Shown here one piece after another: positions 45,439 to 53,975 of a DNA stretch of 64,000 nt. The notes under the pieces are model-generated. The model was not told where the DNA came from and made no database searches. It saw only the letters and a list, made by a program, of their open reading frames with translations. Numbering within the stretch: position 1 is the stretch's first letter; every line of letters begins with the position of its first letter. The position numbers and the translations under genes were made by a program. Origin of the DNA: Sedimentitalea todarodis (GTDB taxonomy: Bacteria; Pseudomonadota; Alphaproteobacteria; Rhodobacterales; Rhodobacteraceae); NCBI RefSeq assembly GCF_032595355.1, contig NZ_JASMWN010000015.1:82402-146401 (forward strand). The letters run 5' to 3'.

Positions 45439-46755
45439 ATGACACGCATTACCGGACTAGTGACACATGACCTGCGGTTTCCGACCTCTGCGTCGCTGGA
45501 TGGCTCGGACGCGATGAACCCCGATCCGGATTACTCGGCGGCCTACGTGGTGCTGGAAACCGACGGTCAGCATCGGGGACATGGCCTGACATTTACCATC
45601 GGGCGCGGTAACGAAATCTGTATCACGGCGATCAAGGCCATGCGCCATTTGCTGATCGGACTGGAGATGGACTGGATCCGCGAGGACATGGGGCGGTTCT
45701 GGCGCCACGTGACCGGCGACAGCCAGTTGCGTTGGATCGGGCCGGACAAGGGCGCCATTCACCTTGCCGCGGGTGCGGTGGTGAATGCGGTCTGGGATCT
45801 CTGGGCCAGGGAAGCCGGCAAGCCGGTCTGGCAACTGGTCGCAGAAATGTCGCCCGAAGAGATTTTGAACCTGATCGACTTTCGCTATCTGACCGACGTG
45901 CTGACCAAGGCCGAGGCATTGGTCATCCTGCGCGATGGCGCAGAGGGAAAGAGCGACCGGGTCGCCAAACTCAAGTCCGAAGGCTATCCCTGCTACACGA
46001 CATCCGCAGGATGGCTCGGCTATCCCGACGATAAACTGCGCCGCCTTTGCCGGGAAGCCAGAGCATCCGGCTATACGCACACCAAGTTCAAGGTGGGTCG
46101 CAACCTGCAAGATGACATTCGCCGCCTGACCATTGCCCGGGAAGAGTTGGGCGAAGACATGAATATCATGATCGACGCCAACCAGGTCTGGGAAGTTGAT
46201 CAAGCCATCGACTGGATCAGGGAACTGGCCTTTGCGCGGCCGTTTTTCATCGAAGAGCCCACCAGTCCAGATGACATCCTCGGCCACGCCAAGATCCGCA
46301 AAGGCATTGCGCCAATCAGGGTGGCGACGGGTGAGATGTGTCAGAACCGGATCATGTTCAAACAGTTCATCGCCGCCGGCGCGATTGATATCGTTCAGGT
46401 CGATGCCTGTCGCATGGGCGGGTTGAACGAGGTAGTGGCCGTGATGCTGATTGCCGCGAAATACGGTCTTCCCGTCTGGCCCCATGCCGGGGGCGTGGGC
46501 CTCTGCGAATATGTGCAGCACCTCGCGATGATCGATTATCTCGCAATATCGCGCGAGAAGAACGACAATCGGATCGAATATGTCGATCACCTGCACGAAC
46601 ATTTCGTCGATCCCTGCATCGTCAAGCGCGGTGCCTATCTCGCGCCGCGGGCACCGGGGTTCTCGATCGAAATGAAGGCCGCTTCCATTGCAGAGTTCAC
46701 GTTTCAGGAAACAGATTCCGACACCGACCAAAAAGGAGCGGCGCGATGCGTTTGA
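45439..46755 (+). CDS. L-fuconate dehydratase-type enzyme (enolase superfamily)
   Basis: This 438-aa protein matches L-fuconate dehydratase in length and landmarks: DGSDAMNPDPDYSAAYV near the N terminus, PCYTTSAGWLGYPD, the KxK base THTKFKVGRN, metal ligands DANQVW, FIEEPTSPDD and ATGEMCQN, and the catalytic His in VWPHAGGVGLCEY. It dehydrates a sugar acid to the 2-keto-3-deoxy acid. ATG 45439 is used; 3' end overlaps the aldo/keto reductase gene by 10 nt. Confidence 0.88.
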   Translation: MTRITGLVTHDLRFPTSASLDGSDAMNPDPDYSAAYVVLETDGQHRGHGLTFTIGRGNEICITAIKAMRHLLIGLEMDWIREDMGRFWRHVTGDSQLRWIGPDKGAIHLAAGAVVNAVWDLWAREAGKPVWQLVAEMSPEEILNLIDFRYLTDVLTKAEALVILRDGAEGKSDRVAKLKSEGYPCYTTSAGWLGYPDDKLRRLCREARASGYTHTKFKVGRNLQDDIRRLTIAREELGEDMNIMIDANQVWEVDQAIDWIRELAFARPFFIEEPTSPDDILGHAKIRKGIAPIRVATGEMCQNRIMFKQFIAAGAIDIVQVDACRMGGLNEVVAVMLIAAKYGLPVWPHAGGVGLCEYVQHLAMIDYLAISREKNDNRIEYVDHLHEHFVDPCIVKRGAYLAPRAPGFSIEMKAASIAEFTFQETDSDTDQKGAARCV

Positions 46756-47711
46756 ACAGGATCGGCACCACGGACGTCAAGGTCACCGAGATTTCCTTTG
46801 GCTGCGCAAGCATCGGCAACCTGTATCGCGCGGCGACGGATCAGGAGGCCCAGGACGTGTTGCAATGTGCGTGGGACGCGGGCATTCGATATTTCGACAC
46901 GGCACCGCGCTATGGTCGCGGATTGGCGGAACAGCGTCTGGGTCGGTTTCTGTCGCGCATGCCGCGCGACGCGTTTGTGGTCTCGACCAAGGTCGGACGT
47001 GTGCTGTCACCGGGCGCGCCGATGGCAGAGGTCGACGGATTTGTCGATCCGCTCCCCAATGCCGTGCGCCATGACTACTCCGGCGACGGTCTCGAAGCGT
47101 CACTGGAAAACAGCCTCGATCTGCTTCAAACGACCTATGCCGACATCATATTTGTCCATGACATCGGCACATATACGCACGGCGCAGACAACGCCGCGCA
47201 TATGGAGGCCTTTCTTGGCTCAGGGTTCGAGCGTCTTGTTCGCCTGAAAGAGCAGGGCAGGATCCGGGCGTTTGGGCTGGGTGTGAACGAAAATCAGATT
47301 TGCCTGGATGTGATGGACCACGGCCCGATCGACGTCATTCTGCTGGCCGGTCGATTGACACTGCTCGATCGCAGTGCAGAGCGGGAATTGACGGCCAGAT
47401 GTCGCAGGCAGGACACGAGCCTTGTCCTTGGCGGTATCTTCAATTCCGGAATACTTGCAACCGGCCCGGTCAAAGGAGCAACCTATGACTACGAACCGGC
47501 GACGCCCGAAGTCATCGCGCAGGTAACGCACTTGCAAGCCAAGGCCGAGCAACTTGGCGTTCCTTTGGCGACGGCGGCCCTGCATTTTGCACGGCGACAT
47601 GAATTGACGGCTTCGGTCCTGCTGGGAACCGCCAAGGTGTCCTCGCTGCAGTGCAACCTGGCGGCACTGAACACACCGGTTCCAGAGGCGTTTGATCGGC
47701 ATTTCTCTTAA
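46746..47711 (+). CDS. Aldo/keto reductase, L-fucose/D-threo-aldose 1-dehydrogenase type
   Basis: This 321-aa AKR has the FDTAPRYGRGLAEQRLGRFL segment (catalytic Asp and Tyr), Lys in VSTKVGRVL, and DIIFVHDIGTYTHG (His). The form matches D-threo-aldose 1-dehydrogenase / L-fucose dehydrogenase, which makes the sugar lactone. Together with the lactonase at 37794 and the dehydratase just upstream, it gives the first three oxidative steps of a non-phosphorylative sugar pathway. Confidence 0.88.
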   Translation: MRLNRIGTTDVKVTEISFGCASIGNLYRAATDQEAQDVLQCAWDAGIRYFDTAPRYGRGLAEQRLGRFLSRMPRDAFVVSTKVGRVLSPGAPMAEVDGFVDPLPNAVRHDYSGDGLEASLENSLDLLQTTYADIIFVHDIGTYTHGADNAAHMEAFLGSGFERLVRLKEQGRIRAFGLGVNENQICLDVMDHGPIDVILLAGRLTLLDRSAERELTARCRRQDTSLVLGGIFNSGILATGPVKGATYDYEPATPEVIAQVTHLQAKAEQLGVPLATAALHFARRHELTASVLLGTAKVSSLQCNLAALNTPVPEAFDRHFS

Positions 47712-48070
47712 CCTATTTCAGGGCGCGATATCGTGTGGCGATTGCTTTCTGCTGGAAACCCGAAAAGGAGCAAATCACGCGATTGACCGCTGCGTCCGGC
47801 CTGTCGATCGGTCAGGCTGCCGCCCATCGTCTTTGCCAACGACCGGACCAGCGTGGTGATGGCGGGTTGAAGACTTCCAGCTGTTCCGCCGCAGGCGATA
47901 CTGAACCCGCCTCGAGCAGAGCACAGACCCACTGGTTTTTGGAGCGATAGTTGTGAAATCGGACCGCTTTTGGATATCTCAAATGCCATGAGTGAGGCCT
48001 GAACTATTGATTATCGGGTCGCCCTGACATTGGATAGTCTGACGGCGATATCAATGTCAGGAGTCGCGCC
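47712..48070. other. Non-coding stretch between the reductase and the aldolase
   Basis: About 360 bp without a recognisable gene. Readings on both strands are short and lack domains. The aldolase probably has its own promoter here, but no clear motif was seen. Confidence 0.4.
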
Positions 48071-48820
48071 ATGCCGCAGCAGTATCCGCCGGACCACACC
48101 AAAGCCGGTATCGACGCCGCGATCTCAGAGCTCGTGATCGCCAATCGCATTCTGGCCCGCGAGGATGTGATCGATGATTTTGGCCATGTGAGTTTGCGCC
48201 ACCCATTCGATCCCGGGCGGTACTTTCTGTCACGGTCCCGCAGTCCGGCCAATGTAACACGTGACGACATTCTGGAATTTGATCTGGACGGCAATCTGCT
48301 CGGCAACGATCACCGAAGCCCCTATCGCGAGCGTGCCATTCACGGTGAAATCTATCGCGCCCGCCCGGATGTCAACGCCGTAACCCATCATCATGCACGG
48401 TCTGTCCTGCCGTTCACGATGACACAGGAACCGCCTCTCAAACCAGTGTTTCACATGGGTTCGGTGATTGGAACAAGGATCGACACATGGGACAGCCAGG
48501 ATGAATTCGGCGATACCAACATGCTGGTTGAAACCGCCGAGCAGGGCGCGTCGCTGGCGCGGGTGCTTGGTCGGAACCGAGTTGCCTTGCTGCGAGCGCA
48601 CGGAGCGGTCTGTGCTATGCCGACGCTGAGACAGGTTTGCATGGTGTCGATCTACCTCAAGGAAAACGCAGAGCTTTTCCTGAACGCACTTCAGATCACA
48701 CGCCCCGGATACATCAGCGAGGGCGAGGCCCGGCTGGCCTCGGAGACATTGCTCAACGATCTCTGTGTGGACCGCGCGTGGGACTACTGGACGGCGCGGG
48801 CTGGTTTCGCCGGATTGTAG
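48071..48820 (+). CDS. Class II aldolase/adducin-family protein
   Basis: This 249-aa protein has the zinc-binding pair in AVTHHHARSVLPF (near residue 100), the third His in LLRAHGAVCA, and an N-terminal FGHVSLRHP segment, as in fuculose-phosphate aldolase and related decarboxylases. It could cleave the keto-deoxy sugar acid of the preceding pathway or act on another hydroxy-keto acid. The 360-bp gap before it leaves operon membership open. ATG 48071 is preceded by a GTCAGGAGTC stretch. Confidence 0.85.
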   Translation: MPQQYPPDHTKAGIDAAISELVIANRILAREDVIDDFGHVSLRHPFDPGRYFLSRSRSPANVTRDDILEFDLDGNLLGNDHRSPYRERAIHGEIYRARPDVNAVTHHHARSVLPFTMTQEPPLKPVFHMGSVIGTRIDTWDSQDEFGDTNMLVETAEQGASLARVLGRNRVALLRAHGAVCAMPTLRQVCMVSIYLKENAELFLNALQITRPGYISEGEARLASETLLNDLCVDRAWDYWTARAGFAGL

Positions 48821-48898
48821 CTGACCTGAGGAAAAACCGAGCAACCACGCAGTCATTTGCCTTGGAAACGGGGCAGTAGGCACTGGCGGACGAGAGCG

Positions 48899-48926
48899 TT
48901 GACAACATTATAGAGACTTCTATCAT
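48899..48926 (+). promoter_or_regulatory. Sigma-70-type promoter of the TAXI-TRAP operon
   Basis: TTGACA (48899-48904) and TATCAT (48921-48926) are separated by 16 bp, a strong match to consensus. The next 25 bp contain the candidate MarR operator at 48933-48948, which would overlap the transcription start. Confidence 0.6.
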
Positions 48927-48932
48927 GCATAA

Positions 48933-48948
48933 TATTAGATAGCTAAGT
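48933..48948. promoter_or_regulatory. Candidate MarR operator, TAXI-TRAP promoter
   Basis: TATTAGATAGCTAAGT; its reverse complement shares the 14-mer ACTTAGCTATCTAA with the palindrome at 53931-53948 in the phthalate promoter region. The placement directly after the -10 element suggests repression. Confidence 0.55.
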
Positions 48949-49002
48949 GTTTGACCGTTGATCTCAACCGGTACAGGCATCAGCGATCAGGGAGGAAGAT
49001 CA

Positions 49003-49986
49003 ATGAACAGCATTATCCGGAGCGCCATACTGGCGCTGTCATTTGCGCTGGCGGCCGGAGGGGCCAATGCGCAGGTCTATAACCTGACCATGTGTGGAGC
49101 GAGCCCCGGCGGGTTGTGGAGCCTGCTCGGCGCCGGTGTCGACGCGGCGGTAAAAGAGGCCTATCCGGGATCGACGGTGACCTATCAAACCTCTGGCGGC
49201 GGTCTGGCCAATGTTGCGCTCCTGGCGCAGGGAAAATGCGATCTGGCGATTATTCACGATGCCGAGGCCAAGGCCGCGCTGGCCGGTTTGCCGCCTTTCA
49301 AGGAAAAGATGGACCACCTTGCCACCGTCGCACAGCTGTATTCCTGGGCGCCGATGCAGGCGATCGTGAATGCCGATTATGCCGAGGAGCATGGGCTGAC
49401 CTCGCTTGAGGACATCGCCGCCAAGAAACTGCCGATCACGGTGGTCCTCAACCGGCGTGGCAACATCGTCAGCGGGATCGGAGAATCGATGCTGAACGCC
49501 GTCGGCGCAAGCCCGGATCAGATCAAGGAATGGGGTGGCAGCGTGGAATATGCGGCCTCGGGCGAACAAGGCGACCTGATGCGTGACCGGCGTGTGGACA
49601 TGTTGTTGAATTCTCTCTTTGTCAATCACTCTTCGATCCGCGAACTGGCGTCTTCAATCGATGTGAAGCTGCTGCCGATCAGCGAAGCGACCGTGCAGAC
49701 CGTTATAGATGAATGGGATATTCAGGCCTATACCATCCCGAATGCGGCCTATGACTGGACCAATGCAGACACGCTGACCCTGACGGTTTCCGCACAGTTG
49801 TTCGTGCGCGCAGATGCCGACCCCGAGATGGTCGGCAATGTGGCAGCCGCGCTCGTCACGCATATCGACAAGCTGCAGGGCGTTCACAAGGCGATGGCGC
49901 CTTTGGACGTCGAGCTGATGGGCGGGGCCAAGACCGTGCCCTATCACCCCGCAGCGCAGACCGTCTTTGACAAGTCCGGCTCCTGA
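49003..49986 (+). CDS. TAXI-family TRAP transporter binding protein
   Basis: This 327-aa periplasmic protein has a Sec signal (IIRSAILALSFALAAGGANA) and TAXI-type features (MCGASPGGLWSLLGAGVDAAVKEAYPG; TSGGGLANVALLAQGKCDLAI). The start at 49003 follows GGGAGGAAG. It delivers ligand to the fused permease encoded next. The promoter shares a putative operator with the phthalate genes, so an aromatic dicarboxylate ligand is my inference. Confidence 0.88.
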   Translation: MNSIIRSAILALSFALAAGGANAQVYNLTMCGASPGGLWSLLGAGVDAAVKEAYPGSTVTYQTSGGGLANVALLAQGKCDLAIIHDAEAKAALAGLPPFKEKMDHLATVAQLYSWAPMQAIVNADYAEEHGLTSLEDIAAKKLPITVVLNRRGNIVSGIGESMLNAVGASPDQIKEWGGSVEYAASGEQGDLMRDRRVDMLLNSLFVNHSSIRELASSIDVKLLPISEATVQTVIDEWDIQAYTIPNAAYDWTNADTLTLTVSAQLFVRADADPEMVGNVAAALVTHIDKLQGVHKAMAPLDVELMGGAKTVPYHPAAQTVFDKSGS

Positions 49987-49990
49987 GCGG

Positions 49991-50034
49991 TTCAGTCTTG
50001 ACTGAAACAGCGGGCGGGCGCCTTTGCGCCCGCC
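49991..50034 (+). promoter_or_regulatory. Two tandem stem-loops between TAXI receptor and permease
   Basis: First hairpin: TTCAGTC-TT-GACTGAA at 49991-50006. Second hairpin: GGCGGGCGC-CTTT-GCGCCCGCC at 50013-50034, a perfect 9-bp stem. No T-run follows. An alternative TTG start of the permease at 50024 lies inside the second loop and is therefore unlikely. Confidence 0.65.
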
Positions 50035-50071
50035 TGGCAGATCCACCCGCGAAGTCCCGAGGCAGGTAGGC

Positions 50072-51985
50072 GTGTTCGATTTCTTCTTCAGCACTGGTAC
50101 GCGCCGTCGCCCCGAAGGTCTGACCGGGCATCTGGCCAAGGCCTTTGCTGCCGGGTCTGCGATTTGGGTGGTCTATGCCGCGGGCTTTTCACGCGCGGAT
50201 TCCCTGACATTGACCATGACGTTTCTGGCGTTGATGCTGGTGTTGACCTTCCTGTTGATCGGGCCGTCCCCGACATCGGCCAAGACCCGCGTGAACCTGA
50301 TTGATTGGGTTTTGGCAGCACTGTCGGTCGCGGTCGGTACATATTTCGTAACGCAGGCAGACCTGATCTCGATGCGGATCACTCTTCTGGACCCGCTGGA
50401 TACGGCTGACGTGATCTCGGCATCGGTGATCCTGCTGCTGGCGATCGAAGCGATGCGCCGCACCGTCGGAATGGGCCTGACGCTGATCGTGCTGCTCTTT
50501 CTGGCGTACAACCTTTGGGGTGATCGCCTCGGCGGCGTTCTGGGACATGGCGAGATCAGCTATGTCCACTTTCTCGATATTACCGTCTTTACAACCGACG
50601 GGCTTTTTGGTGTCCCGCTGCGCGTTGCGGCGACCTATGCCTTTCTGTTCGTGTTGTTCGGCACCGCCCTTTCCAAGGCAGGTGGCGCACAGTTCTTCTA
50701 CAATCTCGCGGCCTATCTGACCGGTGGTACCGTCGGCGGGCCGGCCAAGATCGCGGTGGTCTCCTCCGGTCTCTATGGGACGATCTCGGGCAGCCCGACT
50801 TCGGATGTGGTCACCACGGGCAGCGTGACCATCCCAATGATGAAGACGATGGGTTACCGCCCCGCCTTTGCTGCCGCGACCGAGGTCGCCGCCTCGACGG
50901 GGGGCAGCCTGTTGCCGCCGGTGATGGGTGCCGCCGCCTTCATCATGGCCGAATACACCGGCATCCCCTATGCCGAAATCGCGCTGGCGGCCTTGATCCC
51001 CGCGCTGCTGTATTACGTGCCGATCTACCTGCAGGTCCATTTGCGGGCCCTGCGCGAAGGCCTGCGCGGCGTCGATCTGTCGACGATCCCTTCGTTGGGC
51101 CGGATCATCAAGGACGGCGGGTTGTTCGTGGTGCCGCTGGTGGTGATCAGCTGGGCGCTGATCAAGGGATATACCCCGACCTATTCCGCGCTCTATGGGC
51201 TGGCCGGAGTGCTCGGCGTGTCGATGCTACGCAGGGCGACTCGCATGGGGATTGCGGATATTTACGATGTACTGGCCGAGACCAGTTTCCGCATGGTCGC
51301 CGTGGCCGGGGCCTGTGCCGCAGCGGGGCTGGTGATCGGCGGGATCACGATGACCGGACTGGCATCGAAATTTTCGACACTCGTGTTCATGATCTCCGGG
51401 GCAGACGTGCTGGCATCGCTGATCATCGCAGCCTTACTGACAACGCTGCTGGGGATGGGGATGCCGACTCCGAGCGCATATATTCTTGCTGCGGTCCTGA
51501 TCTCACCGGTTATGCAGGACCTGGGAATTGATCTGCTGGCCGGGCACCTGTTCATTCTCTATTTTGCGGTCATGTCTGCCCTGACCCCGCCCGTGGCGGT
51601 GGCGGCCTATGCAGCTAGCGCCATTGCGGATGAAAACCCGCTGGTGATCGCTGTGCAGGCGGTCAAGATCGCCTTGGGTGCGTTTCTCATCCCCTTCGCC
51701 TTTGTCTATCAACCCGCCTTGCTGCTGAAGGGCAGCGTGGTCGAGATCCTGGTTGCGGTGATCGGTGCGGTCGCCGGGCTGAGTTTGGTGGCGGTGGCAG
51801 CCGAAGGGTACTACCGGACACCATTGGGTCGTGGTCCGCGTCTGGCGCTGACTGCGGCAGGGCTGTTGTTGCTGTTTGGCGGCTTGCTGTCCTGGCTCGG
51901 GGCGCTGGTTCTGGCCGGGTGCGCCTGGGTCTGGAGCAAGGCACAGGAGCGCGCGCCTGAGGCCAAAGGCGCGACTGGCGAATGA
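50072..51985 (+). CDS. TRAP transporter fused permease (TAXI type, DctQ-DctM fusion)
   Basis: This is about a 637-aa polytopic membrane protein. The first four helices (to about residue 150) correspond to the small DctQ subunit, and the rest to DctM, with the conserved GTISGSPTSDVVTTGSVTIPMM block near residue 240 and GMGMPTPSAYIL near 465. The start is taken as GTG 50072, after the upstream hairpin and a GGCAGGTAGGC stretch. It works with the TAXI receptor in Na+- or H+-driven uptake. Confidence 0.92.
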   Translation: MFDFFFSTGTRRRPEGLTGHLAKAFAAGSAIWVVYAAGFSRADSLTLTMTFLALMLVLTFLLIGPSPTSAKTRVNLIDWVLAALSVAVGTYFVTQADLISMRITLLDPLDTADVISASVILLLAIEAMRRTVGMGLTLIVLLFLAYNLWGDRLGGVLGHGEISYVHFLDITVFTTDGLFGVPLRVAATYAFLFVLFGTALSKAGGAQFFYNLAAYLTGGTVGGPAKIAVVSSGLYGTISGSPTSDVVTTGSVTIPMMKTMGYRPAFAAATEVAASTGGSLLPPVMGAAAFIMAEYTGIPYAEIALAALIPALLYYVPIYLQVHLRALREGLRGVDLSTIPSLGRIIKDGGLFVVPLVVISWALIKGYTPTYSALYGLAGVLGVSMLRRATRMGIADIYDVLAETSFRMVAVAGACAAAGLVIGGITMTGLASKFSTLVFMISGADVLASLIIAALLTTLLGMGMPTPSAYILAAVLISPVMQDLGIDLLAGHLFILYFAVMSALTPPVAVAAYAASAIADENPLVIAVQAVKIALGAFLIPFAFVYQPALLLKGSVVEILVAVIGAVAGLSLVAVAAEGYYRTPLGRGPRLALTAAGLLLLFGGLLSWLGALVLAGCAWVWSKAQERAPEAKGATGE

Positions 51986-52069
51986 CCCTCTCTTTCGTGG
52001 GATCCTTGCGGGAACCCCGATCAGGCTCTATCACGACACTAGGAAAGAACAGTCCGGCAGGCGAATAGA

Positions 52070-52576
52070 ATGGACAATGGCGACACGGGCTTGATCGACG
52101 AGCGCCTGGCACGGCTGGTCCGTCTGGCAGCGCGCGCATTCAACCGCACATTGCAGATTCGCCTGTCCGGTCACGGGATCAGCTTTGGTCAGTGGATATT
52201 CCTGCGCATCCTCTGGACCAAAGAAGGCCAATCTCAGCGCGAGCTCAGCCGGATGGCTGGCGTGACCGAGCCGACGACACACACCGCCTTGCAAAAACTC
52301 GAGACTCTTGGCCTGATCACCCGGCGCAACCTGCCCGGCAACCAACGCCGCCAGCATGTCTTTCTGAGCGAAAAGGGTCGTGACCTGCGCGATCAGTTGG
52401 AGCCGTTGGCAGTTGAGGTCAACGACGTGGCCGTTGGCGGTCTGGACAGAACAGCACAGGACGCGCTTCGCGATGCACTGCTGACGATTATCGATAACCT
52501 GAAACGGGATGAGGAAGAGGCCGCCACACGCGGCGCGCGTATGCCGCCCACCCGAAACAGCAGCGTGGACATCTGA
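52070..52576 (+). CDS. MarR-family transcriptional regulator
   Basis: This 168-aa protein has the MarR winged helix: GISFGQWIFLRILW, SQRELSRMAGVTEPTTHTALQKLETLGLITRR (recognition helix near residues 65-85) and the wing NQRRQHVFLSEKG. It lies between the TAXI-TRAP and phthalate genes, and a shared palindrome occurs at both promoters, so it is the best candidate regulator, probably responding to an aromatic acid. It is convergent with the oxygenase gene (9 nt between stop codons). Confidence 0.9.
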   Translation: MDNGDTGLIDERLARLVRLAARAFNRTLQIRLSGHGISFGQWIFLRILWTKEGQSQRELSRMAGVTEPTTHTALQKLETLGLITRRNLPGNQRRQHVFLSEKGRDLRDQLEPLAVEVNDVAVGGLDRTAQDALRDALLTIIDNLKRDEEEAATRGARMPPTRNSSVDI

Positions 52577-52585
52577 GCGCTGCGG

Positions 52586-53863
52586 CTATTCTGCGGCGGC
52601 CCTGCCATGCCGGGTCAGATCGCGCCAGTCTGTTTCTTTTGGATAGACCCCTTCGCGCGAGGCGATTTGGGCCTGCGGCAAACGCGGCTCTTCCGTGCCG
52701 ATGGCTCTGCCGCCTTCGGCGATTTTGCTGGCCGCATCCACCATCAGACGGCGAAACTCGACAATTGCCAGATCCGACGCACCCAACGTGTCACTGTGCC
52801 GTTCGACCCGCGCGCCCATACTGACCCACATCGCTATGTCCTGGTTGGGGATACCGCGGATGCCGGTGAAATTTCCCTCTTTCATCAGGTCGCGATCTTG
52901 CAGGAAATTATTGTCATCTCGGCGGTTTGGACGCCATAGTTCATCCAGATCCTCACCGGGAACGGCATGATTGAAATGTCGCCAATCCTCGGTCGAAGGC
53001 GTGTTGCGATCACCCCATGCAATGAAGTGAAAGGCGGTTTCCTCGTCATTGATCGGCACGATCACGGAGGCCACGTTGTAATTGTTGTTGGGCGGGATCA
53101 GCGAATAATAGGGGGCCACGAATTCGGTGATGCGAAGATAGTTGTGCGTTTGCGCGTTCTTGATCGGGCGTCGGATCGCCGCATAGTGAAACCCATAGCT
53201 GGTGGTTTCCGTCTGCATCCGGGGCGACTTGTCGGTTGATGGCCGGTACCAGGCCCTGTCATCCGCCGCCGCCCCTTCGACACGCGCCGGTTTCATATCT
53301 GACGAATGCAGGGACGAGCTGTGCGCGCTGTCGATCTGGCCCTCGTGGATCTGTGCCCAGTTGGCTGGCACGCGGATCTTGAGGATTGCGATGGGGATGT
53401 CATTTGCGGGGGCGAATGCGGGTGGATCAAAGGCGGGCGCGTTTTCGGCCTTACCCAGCCAGGCCCAAACAAACCCACCCCACTCGTTGACCGGATAGGC
53501 ACGGGCACTGACCTTGTTCATCAGCGGGCTGCCTTCGGGTTCCGAAGACATGGCCAGCACCTTGCCTTCAACGTCGAATTTCCAGCCGTGATACAGGCAG
53601 CGCAAACCGCATTCTTCGTTCCGCCCGTAAACCAGCGACGCCTTGCGGTGCGGGCAGAGTTCATCCAGCAACCCGACACGCCCCATGCTGTCGCGGAAGG
53701 CAACATATTTTTCACCCAGACACTCGACACGCAGCGGCGCACCATCCGGCTCGGCCACCTCTTCGATCAGGCAAACGGGGGTCCAGTGCTGGATCATCAG
53801 TTGGCGCATGGGTGCGTCGCCGGTAACAAGCGTCAACAGGTCGTTTTCTTTCCGGGTCAGCAT
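52586..53863 (-). CDS. pht3: Phthalate 4,5-dioxygenase-type Rieske oxygenase, large subunit
   Basis: This 425-aa Rieske non-heme iron oxygenase has 2Fe-2S ligands C70-P-H72 and C89-L-Y-H92 and a mononuclear iron motif in IDSAHSSSLHSSD near residue 180. The N terminus LTRKENDLLTLVTGDAPM...HWTPVCL is that of the phthalate 4,5-dioxygenase group. The start at 53863 has AAGGAG 6 nt upstream; the ATG at 53869 has none. It is divergent from its reductase gene. It hydroxylates phthalate, or a close analogue, to the cis-dihydrodiol. Confidence 0.85.
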   Translation of the reverse strand: MLTRKENDLLTLVTGDAPMRQLMIQHWTPVCLIEEVAEPDGAPLRVECLGEKYVAFRDSMGRVGLLDELCPHRKASLVYGRNEECGLRCLYHGWKFDVEGKVLAMSSEPEGSPLMNKVSARAYPVNEWGGFVWAWLGKAENAPAFDPPAFAPANDIPIAILKIRVPANWAQIHEGQIDSAHSSSLHSSDMKPARVEGAAADDRAWYRPSTDKSPRMQTETTSYGFHYAAIRRPIKNAQTHNYLRITEFVAPYYSLIPPNNNYNVASVIVPINDEETAFHFIAWGDRNTPSTEDWRHFNHAVPGEDLDELWRPNRRDDNNFLQDRDLMKEGNFTGIRGIPNQDIAMWVSMGARVERHSDTLGASDLAIVEFRRLMVDAASKIAEGGRAIGTEEPRLPQAQIASREGVYPKETDWRDLTRHGRAAAE

Positions 53864-53930
53864 GGGCATCTCCTTGGTGGGTCACCAGTCAGGTCTGCAG
53901 ACCACAATCGGGTACCTTGTTGACAGAATA

Positions 53931-53948
53931 TACTTAGCTATCTAAGTA
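53931..53948. promoter_or_regulatory. Candidate MarR operator in the divergent phthalate promoter
   Basis: TACTTAGCTATCTAAGTA has perfect 7-bp arms around CTAT. A TTGACA -35 element at 53920-53925 precedes it on the plus strand, so the palindrome covers the -10 region of the reductase operon. It shares a 14-mer with the site at 48933-48948. Confidence 0.6.
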
Positions 53949-53975
53949 CATACAAGACGGAATATGAGGGCGAAA

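Noticed and set aside
50024..50071. Upstream TTG start for the TAXI-TRAP fused permease
   Set aside because: It lies in the loop of a perfect hairpin and adds a non-hydrophobic N terminus; GTG 50072 fits better.
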